Assembly (NCBI RefSeq): GCF_003046625.1
Contig: NZ_QAAD01000004.1
Coordinates: 124,001 to 188,000, forward strand
Direction: 5' to 3'
Origin: Mangrovibacterium marinum
GTDB taxonomy: Bacteria; Bacteroidota; Bacteroidia; Bacteroidales; Prolixibacteraceae
Length of the DNA: 64,000 nt
Both the position numbers and the translations under genes were made by a program. Of the stretch, positions 17,610 through 24,889 are shown piece after piece. Numbering within the stretch: the stretch's first letter is position 1; each line of letters opens with the position of its first letter. Below the pieces are notes generated by a model that did no database searches, was not told where the DNA came from, and saw only the letters and a program-made list of their open reading frames with translations.

Positions 17610-18542
17610 ATGAAGAATAAAATAGTATTGTTGGTAGCTCTGTTCGGAACATTGATTTCCTGTTCAAAGGAAAAGGAAGTGTACCTGTTCAGCACTTTCC
17701 GCGAACCGGCCGATAAAGGTTTGTTTTTCGCGTACAGTGAAGATGGCTACCATTGGAACGATTTGGGTGGCCCGTGGTTGGCTCCGGAGGTCGGCACACA
17801 AAAAGTAATGCGCGATCCATCGGTTGTGCAAGGGCCCGACGGTACTTTTCACCTGGTTTGGACATCATCGTGGCGCGGAGATTTGGGCTTTGGCTATGCC
17901 AGCTCAAAAGATCTGATTCACTGGTCGGAAGAGCAACTCCTTCCGGTGATGACGGATACTTCGACGGTAAACGTTTGGGCGCCCGAGCTTTTTTATGACG
18001 ACGAACAGGATCGTTTCATCATTATCTGGGCATCTACCATCCCCTTCAAATTTGAAAAAGGCGAAGAGGAGGAAAAGAACAACCACCGCATGTATTACAC
18101 CACAACGAAGGATTTCAAAAGCTTTACGGAAACGAAACTGTTTCTCGATCCGGGCTTCAGTGTCATCGACTGTGTGATTGTTAAACGTGGGGCGAAAGAT
18201 TATGTGCTGGTGTTGAAAGACAACACGCGCCCAAGACGTGACATTGAAGTGGCCTTTGGCGAAAGTCCGCTTGGGCCTTGGCACGATATTTCCGAACCTT
18301 TCACCGGCTTCAAATCAGAAGGACCGACGGTTGTGAAAGTGGGCGAGGACTACCTGATTTATTACGACGACTACGGAAATATGAGATACGGCTGTGCCCG
18401 GACGAAAGACTTCAAATCGTTTGAAGACATTTCGGACCAGGTGACACTACCGGAAGGGCATAAGCACGGCACGATTTTTAGAGTAAAACAATCGGTTGTA
18501 GATGCGCTGTTAAAACAATCGAAGGCAGATAAAGGACTTTAG
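17610..18542 (+). CDS. GH43-like five-bladed propeller glycosidase, lipoprotein
   Basis: 310 residues from ATG; a TTG two codons earlier is the alternative. Lipobox ISC (Cys near residue 18). Blades repeat short motifs such as YSEDGYHWNDLGG and SSKDLIHWSEEQ. The three GH43 acids can be placed: base in MRDPSVV, modulator in SVIDCVIVK and acid in KSEGPTVVKVGEDY. Members hydrolyse arabinofuranosides, xylosides or galactosides; the substrate here is unknown. It starts 7 bp after GH140 and ends the operon, as a strong terminator follows. Confidence 0.75.
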   Translation: MKNKIVLLVALFGTLISCSKEKEVYLFSTFREPADKGLFFAYSEDGYHWNDLGGPWLAPEVGTQKVMRDPSVVQGPDGTFHLVWTSSWRGDLGFGYASSKDLIHWSEEQLLPVMTDTSTVNVWAPELFYDDEQDRFIIIWASTIPFKFEKGEEEEKNNHRMYYTTTKDFKSFTETKLFLDPGFSVIDCVIVKRGAKDYVLVLKDNTRPRRDIEVAFGESPLGPWHDISEPFTGFKSEGPTVVKVGEDYLIYYDDYGNMRYGCARTKDFKSFEDISDQVTLPEGHKHGTIFRVKQSVVDALLKQSKADKGL

Positions 18543-18558
18543 TTGATATGAGATAGCC

Positions 18559-18601
18559 GGAATCCGGTTGACCGTTTCGACCTTCGCCGGATTCCATTTT
18601 T
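18559..18601 (+). terminator. Rho-independent terminator at the end of the acid-sugar/GH140 operon
   Basis: Perfect 9-bp stem GGAATCCGG/CCGGATTCC with a 19-base loop, followed by ATTTTTT. It closes the transcript that began before the Fe-dependent dehydrogenase. The next gene starts 33 bp later, so it depends on readthrough or its own promoter. Confidence 0.85.
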
Positions 18602-18634
18602 TAGAACGCAATTCAAACAGATCAAATCAGAAAC

Positions 18635-20479
18635 ATGAACTTTGGAAAGAAATTAATCAACACGTTTGTTCTGGCAGCTGCAGTAACCGGGCTTTCGCAG
18701 GCTCAGGAACTGCCGCACTACACCGGAGAAACGCTCAATAATCCCGATTATCATCACGGGCAACTATCGCCGGCCTTGGGAGTCCACAATATTCAAACTT
18801 TCAGGGCAAATCGCGAATTTCCGGAACAGGCTGATGGTTTGGGCTGGACTTACAACCATGCGCCAATGCTGGCGTACTGGAATAATACCTTTTTCCTCGA
18901 ATATCTGAGTGATCCGGTTGGCGAGCATATTGCGCCGGGTGCAACTTTGATTCAAACCTCAAAGGATGGCAACGAGTGGACGAAACCCGAAGTAATTTTC
19001 CCGCCCTACGACATACCTGAAGGATTCAGCAAAGAAGGTGATACCGCAGTGGCTCACAACCTGCAATCCGTTAACCATCAGCGCATGGGCTTTTATGTGA
19101 GCTCGAATAACAAATTGCTGGTGCTGGCTTACATCGCGATTTCGCTGAACGAAAAAGACAGTCCGAATGACGGAAACGGCATTGGCCGCGTTGTTCGCGA
19201 GGTAAAAGTTGACGGTACTTACGGGCCAATCTATTTCATCCGATATAATCATGGGTGGGATGCGAAAAATACAACACTTCCTTTTTATAAAAAGAGCAAA
19301 GACAAAGCTTTTGTGAAAGCCTGTGACGAGTTGCTGGCGAACCGACTAATGGTGCAGCAATGGAACGAGGAGGCAGATCGTGACGATCCGCTGATTTCGT
19401 TGAAAGGCGATTACAAGGCTTTCAATTTTTACCATTTGCCCGATGGAAAAGTTGTCGGTTTGTGGAAGCACGCTTTGGCAGCAATTAGTGAAGACGAAGG
19501 TCAGACCTGGACCAAGCCAACCCGTGCTCCCGGTTTTGTAAACAGCAATGCCAAAATATGGGGACAACGCACATCCGACGGGCATTACGCGACAGTCTAC
19601 AACCCGTCTGATTTCCGCTGGCCATTGGCGATTTCAACCAGCACCGACGGTTTGGATTACACGAACCTGTTGTTGGTGAATGGCGAAGTTTCGCCGATGC
19701 GTTACGGTGGGAACTACAAATCGTACGGCCCGCAGTATGTTCGCGGAATTGCTGAAGGAAACGGTATTCCGGCGGATAGCAATCTGTGGGTGACTTACAG
19801 TATGAACAAAGAAGATATTTGGGTTTCGAAAGTTCCGGTTCCGGTTGTTGACAAAGAAACTTCGGATGTAAACGACGTTTTCAACCAGATGCCGGAAGGT
19901 AACGAATTGGACCGATGGAATATTTTCTGCCCGCTTTGGGCTCGTGTTGACATTGAGAAAGATGCCAGCGGCACCCGCTGCCTGATGCTCAATGATCAGG
20001 ATGAATTTGACTACGCGAAAGCGGAACGGCTTTTCCCGCGTGCAGCCAATGTCTCTGTCGAGTTCAAGGTGAAGCCGGCCCAAAATGACCATGGCCAACT
20101 GGATGTTGAACTGGTGGATGCCAAAGGAACAGCTGCGATGCGTTTGGCTTTCAGTAAAGATGGCTATCTGCAGCAGAAAAACGGTTACCGAATGGGAAAT
20201 ATCATGCCGTACAATGCCGGGCAGGAATACACCATTCGCATTGAATTGACTTGCGGCAACCGCTTTTTCGATGTTTATGTTGACGGAGAAAAGAAAAAGA
20301 CCGGGCTGTGTTTTGCTCCGGTACACGCCGTTGAGCGTTTGACTTTCCGCACCGGCGATGTTCGTCGTTTTCCGGATGTGGACACACCAACCGACCAGGA
20401 TTACGACCTGAAAGAAACAGGTAAACCGGCGCAGTTGGCGAAATTTTCAATCTATTCGGTAACGACTAAAGAATTGTAA
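18635..20479 (+). CDS. Propeller glycosidase with C-terminal lectin-like domain, GH143-like candidate
   Basis: 614 residues with a signal peptide ending near LSQAQ (about residue 23). Residues 40-420 look like a sialidase-type propeller with Asp-box-like turns (SKDGNEWTKP, SEDEGQTWTKP). Residues about 430-614 look like a concanavalin-type beta-sandwich (VSVEFKVKPAQNDHGQLDVELV). The N-terminal segment GLGWTYNHAPMLAYWNNTFFLEYLSDPVGEHI resembles, from memory, the GH143 half of BT1020, the RG-II DHA hydrolase. The next gene resembles its GH142 half, which supports the idea. Propellers of this clan remove keto-deoxy acids such as sialic acid. Family assignment is by recollection, not by search. 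Confidence 0.55.
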   Translation: MNFGKKLINTFVLAAAVTGLSQAQELPHYTGETLNNPDYHHGQLSPALGVHNIQTFRANREFPEQADGLGWTYNHAPMLAYWNNTFFLEYLSDPVGEHIAPGATLIQTSKDGNEWTKPEVIFPPYDIPEGFSKEGDTAVAHNLQSVNHQRMGFYVSSNNKLLVLAYIAISLNEKDSPNDGNGIGRVVREVKVDGTYGPIYFIRYNHGWDAKNTTLPFYKKSKDKAFVKACDELLANRLMVQQWNEEADRDDPLISLKGDYKAFNFYHLPDGKVVGLWKHALAAISEDEGQTWTKPTRAPGFVNSNAKIWGQRTSDGHYATVYNPSDFRWPLAISTSTDGLDYTNLLLVNGEVSPMRYGGNYKSYGPQYVRGIAEGNGIPADSNLWVTYSMNKEDIWVSKVPVPVVDKETSDVNDVFNQMPEGNELDRWNIFCPLWARVDIEKDASGTRCLMLNDQDEFDYAKAERLFPRAANVSVEFKVKPAQNDHGQLDVELVDAKGTAAMRLAFSKDGYLQQKNGYRMGNIMPYNAGQEYTIRIELTCGNRFFDVYVDGEKKKTGLCFAPVHAVERLTFRTGDVRRFPDVDTPTDQDYDLKETGKPAQLAKFSIYSVTTKEL

Positions 20480-20481
20480 GA

Positions 20482-22054
20482 ATGAATTTCAAATTGAAAA
20501 GAATAGTTTTTTCATATAGCATAGTTGTGGCAGTTTCCCTGGCAGGTTTGTTCCAGGGAAACCTTTATGCCACCGGCAAACAAAAGGACAAGAGTATTCT
20601 GAAAGTTGACGATTTCAAGCATTTCGTGGACTATTTCAATCGTATGGAAGATGAAAATCTTTCGTTTGCGATCCCAAATGCAGAAGCCTGGGATTGGATG
20701 AAAGCAAACATCCCGTTGTTTGAATGTCCGCAGGATAACTTTGAAGAAATCTACTATTACCGCTGGTGGACTTACCGCAAGCACATAAAAGAAACACCGG
20801 AAGGTTGGGGAATCACCGAGTTTTTGGTTGATCGCCCGTACGCTGATAAATACAACCTGATTGCCTGTGCCATTGGTCATCACATTATGGAAGGCCGCTG
20901 GTTGCACAACCCGGAATATATTCAGCAATATGCGCATGTTTGGTACCGTGGGAATGAAGGAAAACCAATGAACAAGCTGCACAAATTCAGCAGCTGGACA
21001 CCTTATGCCATGTTGCAGGCTTACTATGTGAATAGCGACAAGGATTATTTAGTCGACATGTTGCCGGATTTGACGGCTGATTACAAGCGCTGGGAGGAAG
21101 AGCGTCGCAATGAAAACGGACTCTTCTGGCAGAATGACGTGAAAGACGGTATGGAAGAACAGATCAGTGGTGGCCGTCACGAGCGGAACGAACGCCCGAC
21201 CATTAACAGTTACATGTTTGGCAACGCCGAGGCTTTGGCCGAGATTGCAGAACTGGACGGTGATCAGGCAACGTCGAAGTTGTATGCCGCGAAGGCTGAT
21301 ACTTTAAAGGAACTGATTGATGCAAATCTTTGGGATCCGGAGGATCAGTTTTTTGAGACGGTGAAGGAAAAAGGAGGTTTCGCAAAAGTTCGCGAGCAAA
21401 TTGGTTTCATTCCCTGGTATTTCAATATTCCAACGGCCGAACAATCGGTTGCCTGGAAGCAGATCAACGATAATAATGGTTTTTCAGCTCCCTTTGGCTT
21501 GACAACAGCCGAGCGTCGGCATCCGGATTTTCGCAGCCACGGTTGCTGCAAATGTGAGTGGGACGGTGCGAATTTGGCCATTCGCAACCGCTCAAACGTT
21601 GACAGGATTGGCGAATTTGCTGAATGATTACAAGCAGGATGTGGTGACCGACAGCACCTATTTCCGCCAAATGGAATTGTATGTTGAGTCGCAATATTAC
21701 CGCGGTCGCCCGTATGTTGGCGAATATTTGGATGAAGTAACCGGCTATTGGTTGAAAGGCGATCAGGAGCGCAGCCGCTATTACAATCACTCAACCTTTA
21801 ACGATTTGATGATTACCGGTTTGGTTGGTTTGCGCCCTCGGGCTGATGAAGTGCTGGAAGTGAACCCGCTGGTTCCGGCAGGCAAGTGGGATTGGTTCTG
21901 TTTGGACAAGGTGCTTTATCATGGCAAAATGGTCACCATCGTTTGGGACAAAACCGGCGAAAAGTATGGTAAAGGCAAAGGTTTGTACCTGTTGGTTGAT
22001 GGCAAAGAAGTTGCCCGACGCGCTGACCTTGGAAAGCTGACAGGGAAATTGTAA
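20482..22054 (+). pseudogene. GH142-like/MGH1-type (alpha/alpha)6 glycosidase interrupted by a 1-bp frameshift
   Basis: Frame 1 gives 381 residues with signal peptide and a clear (alpha/alpha)6 barrel, reaching HGCCKCEWDGAN. It then breaks at the run TTT at 21573-21575 and stops at 21627. Removing one T restores the family continuation NWPFATAQTLTGLANLLNDY, and the frame then runs to 22054 (523 residues in all) with the usual end ITGLVGLRPRADEVLEVNP. So this is one gene with a single-base insertion, either a sequencing error or a fresh mutation, since both halves are otherwise intact. Family: mannosylglycerate-hydrolase-like barrel as in GH142 (beta-L-arabinofuranosidase half of BT1020), tentative. 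It starts 2 bp after the GH143-like gene. Confidence 0.8.
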
Positions 22055-22082
22055 AGTCAAAAGTTTGAAATCAAGAGGCAAA

Positions 22083-22110
22083 ATTTACGATTTACGATCT
22101 ACAATTTACG
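22083..22110. repeat. Short ATTTACG heptamer tandem repeat
   Basis: Four heptamers (three ATTTACG, one ATCTACA) lie in the 126-bp gap after the frameshifted gene. They are followed by CTGTGAAACTCGGTGTCC, a phrase often seen in Bacteroidota intergenic repeats. The same gap and the next one both contain AGTCAAAAG. Confidence 0.6.
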
Positions 22111-22180
22111 ATTGACTATTCTGTGAAACTCGGTGTCCTCTGTGGTTAAAATAATCGTCAAATAACTTTGAGGGGAAAAC

Positions 22181-23284
22181 ATGAAAAACACACAAATGAA
22201 ACGAATTATAACCTTTACGTTTTTGCTGGTTTTGGCATTCCAATTTCAGGCTGAAGCGAAAAAAACAAACTGGCGCAAAGGAATTTTGGTGGATGAATTC
22301 ATCTACACCGAAGCGCCGTATCCGTCGTGCCACTCGGCAACCATTGCGGAGACTTCGGAAGGACTGGTTGCCGCCTGGTTTGGTGGAACCAAAGAACGCA
22401 ACCCGGATGTTGGTATTTGGGTGAGCCGCCAGATCGATGGCAAATGGACTGAATCTGTAGAAGTGGCAAACGGCATTCAAAACGACACGCTGCGCTATCC
22501 AAGCTGGAACCCGGTGCTGTTTCAAATGCCCGGTGGCGATCTGCTGCTGTTTTATAAAATCGGTCCCAGCCCGTCGGAATGGTGGGGTATGATGATGCGA
22601 TCGTCTGACAATGGAAAAACATGGTCGCAAGCGGAACGCTTGCCTGATGGCATTTATGGGCCAATCAAAAATAAACCGATTTTACTGGCTGACGGTACGT
22701 TGATGTCTCCTTGCAGCGTGGAAGGTGATGGCGGCTGGCGTTCGTATTTCGAGTTTACCAAAGACGAAGGAAAGACCTGGGAAAAGGGTGACTACATCAA
22801 CGATGGCAAAATGTACATGGCCATTCAACCGGCCATCCTGACTTATCCGGATGGACGGATGCAAACGCTGGTTCGCACGCGAAATGCCGTTATTGCTTCA
22901 AGTTGGTCGACCGATCAGGGCAAAAGCTGGGGCTTGATGCAACCTTCGGGGCTTCCGAATAATAACTCGGGTATCGATGCTGTCAGTCTGAAAGATGGTC
23001 GTCAGCTGGTGGTTTACAATCATGTAAAAACGCCCGTGAATGCGCCCAAAGGACACCGCACTCCGCTGAATGTTGCTGTTTCAAAAGATGGTAAACATTG
23101 GGAGGCGGCACTGGTGTTGGAGGACTCAGAGATCAGCCAGTATTCATATCCCGCAGTGATCCAAACATCAGATGGCTTGGTGCATTTTGTGTACACCTGG
23201 CGTCGCAAGCGGATTAAGCATGTGGTTGTCGATCCGAAGAAATTGAAGACTAAAAAGATTGTCTACGAGCAGTGGCCTGAATAG
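22181..23284 (+). CDS. BNR/sialidase-like propeller protein
   Basis: 367 residues with a signal peptide (about residues 5-27, ending QAEA). Asp boxes mark a six-bladed propeller: SSDNGKTWSQ, TKDEGKTWEK, STDQGKSWGL and SKDGKHWEA. The segment AWFGGTKERNPDVGIWVSRQ is typical of BNR_2 proteins annotated as exo-alpha-sialidases. In a pectin locus sialic acid is unlikely; Kdo, DHA or another RG-II acid, or an uncharacterised activity, is more plausible. The start used has GAGGGG upstream; an ATG 5 codons later is possible. It follows the GH142-like gene in the same direction. Confidence 0.75.
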   Translation: MKNTQMKRIITFTFLLVLAFQFQAEAKKTNWRKGILVDEFIYTEAPYPSCHSATIAETSEGLVAAWFGGTKERNPDVGIWVSRQIDGKWTESVEVANGIQNDTLRYPSWNPVLFQMPGGDLLLFYKIGPSPSEWWGMMMRSSDNGKTWSQAERLPDGIYGPIKNKPILLADGTLMSPCSVEGDGGWRSYFEFTKDEGKTWEKGDYINDGKMYMAIQPAILTYPDGRMQTLVRTRNAVIASSWSTDQGKSWGLMQPSGLPNNNSGIDAVSLKDGRQLVVYNHVKTPVNAPKGHRTPLNVAVSKDGKHWEAALVLEDSEISQYSYPAVIQTSDGLVHFVYTWRRKRIKHVVVDPKKLKTKKIVYEQWPE

Positions 23285-23416
23285 CAGATGTAAGTCAAAA
23301 GGTAAATTTGAAAAGTCAAAAGAAGGAAGGGATTGTATTCCGTTTTTGCACGAACTCGAGCCTAAACAAATAATGACTAATTAATGACAACCAATTGACA
23401 ATTAAATGAGATAACA

Positions 23417-24808
23417 ATGAAAAAAACGAGACTCCTCATAACTATCAGTCTGTTGTTGTTTGCTTTTGGCGCAAATGCCCAGCTGGTGAACTCGGATAAC
23501 AAATACCAGCGTCCGCTCAACGAAGTGTTGAAGGATATCGAGCAACGGTACGATGTTCAGATCAGGTTTTCGGAGAAAGACATTGCCGGATTGGTGCTCA
23601 ATTATGCAGACTGGCGCTTTCGTCCGGATTTGGAAGAAACACTTCGGAATGTGTTGTCACCCTTCGATTTGGTTTCCAATCTGGAGGAAAAATCGGGCGT
23701 CTACAAGGTTGAAGAGTTTCGCTATCACAGGAAAACAGTAGCCGAAGCCCAAGAGTTTTTGGATTACCTGTCCGGTTTGTATTCCAATAAAGAAGAATGG
23801 GAAGCCCGGCGGGCAGAGCTAAAAAGCTGTTTGCCCTCAGCCGTAAGATTGGATAAAGCGCCCGCTTCACCAGGGACAAAGCCAATTTTAACTAAAATCC
23901 GCAAGATGGATGGCTACACCATTCAGAATATTGCACTGGAGATTTTGCCCGGTGTTTACGCATGTGGCTCGATTTATCGCCCTGCGAAGATCAAAGGGAA
24001 GATTCCGGTTGTGCTGTGCCCGAATGGCCATTTCGGCGACGGACGCTATAATCCCGATATTCAGAAACGCTGCGCCGGTTTAGCCCGGATGGGAGCGATG
24101 AGCATTAGTTACGATCTGTTTGGTTGGGGCGAGTCTGGTTTGCAATTCGATATGAAATATCACCGGAAAGCATTGGCAAATACCATTCAGGCTTTGAACA
24201 GCATTCGCTTGCTCGACTATCTTTTGAGCCTTGATTATGCCGATTCGGATAGGGTTGGAATTACCGGCGGTTCAGGTGGCGGTAGCCATACCATGCTGAT
24301 TTCTGCAATCGATGATCGGATTGACGTAAGCGTTCCGGTTGTCATGATGTCCGCAATTCACTATGGAGGCTGCCCTTGCGAAAGCGGGAACCCCATTCAC
24401 CTGTGCGGCGGCGGAACCAACAATGTGGAAATTGCCGGCTTGTTTGCGCCAAAACCACAATTGATTGTTTCGGATGGGGGCGATTGGACGGCAAATGTTC
24501 CCGAACTCGAATTCCCGTTTTTAAAGCGGATCTACAGTTTTTACGGCCCTGACGCAGTGGTTGAAAATGTCCATCTCCCCAATGAAAAACACGATTATGG
24601 CCCTTCAAAACGAATTGCCATGTATCATTTCATGGCGAAATATCTCAAGCTGGACGAATCAAAAGTCTTCGATAAAGCTGGCAATCTGGATGAATCGGCG
24701 ATAACGGTTGAAAAAGATAACGATCTGAAAGTATTTGGAGATAACGGTGAAAAACTTCCAGTGAATGCGTTGACGGATTTTGAAAAGCTGGAGGCGATGT
24801 TTCAATAG
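23417..24808 (+). CDS. STN domain-alpha/beta hydrolase fusion, candidate pectin esterase
   Basis: 463 residues, signal peptide to about residue 21 (ANAQ). Residues 30-105 look like an STN (secretin/TonB short N-terminal) domain: PLNEVLKDIEQRYDVQIRFS and LEETLRNVLSPFDLVSNLEE. Residues 170-430 are an alpha/beta hydrolase with nucleophile elbow GITGGSGGGSH (Ser near residue 290) and likely catalytic histidine in NEKHDYG. Such hydrolases are esterases; in this locus acetyl or methyl groups of pectin are the obvious targets, as for the RG-II methylesterase BT1017. An STN domain on an enzyme rather than on a TonB-dependent receptor is unusual. Confidence 0.75.
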   Translation: MKKTRLLITISLLLFAFGANAQLVNSDNKYQRPLNEVLKDIEQRYDVQIRFSEKDIAGLVLNYADWRFRPDLEETLRNVLSPFDLVSNLEEKSGVYKVEEFRYHRKTVAEAQEFLDYLSGLYSNKEEWEARRAELKSCLPSAVRLDKAPASPGTKPILTKIRKMDGYTIQNIALEILPGVYACGSIYRPAKIKGKIPVVLCPNGHFGDGRYNPDIQKRCAGLARMGAMSISYDLFGWGESGLQFDMKYHRKALANTIQALNSIRLLDYLLSLDYADSDRVGITGGSGGGSHTMLISAIDDRIDVSVPVVMMSAIHYGGCPCESGNPIHLCGGGTNNVEIAGLFAPKPQLIVSDGGDWTANVPELEFPFLKRIYSFYGPDAVVENVHLPNEKHDYGPSKRIAMYHFMAKYLKLDESKVFDKAGNLDESAITVEKDNDLKVFGDNGEKLPVNALTDFEKLEAMFQ

Positions 24809-24889
24809 CATTGCCAGGTGAAGCCAGTGATCTTCATTTCTGGATAGATTTCAGTCAAATAATAAATCAAACTGCTTTTTGTTGAACCT

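Noticed and set aside
22106-22630. Minus-strand frame with the NHRGHRVSQNSQS peptide
   Set aside because: This peptide is the known translation of an intergenic repeat; the rest is antisense to the BNR gene.
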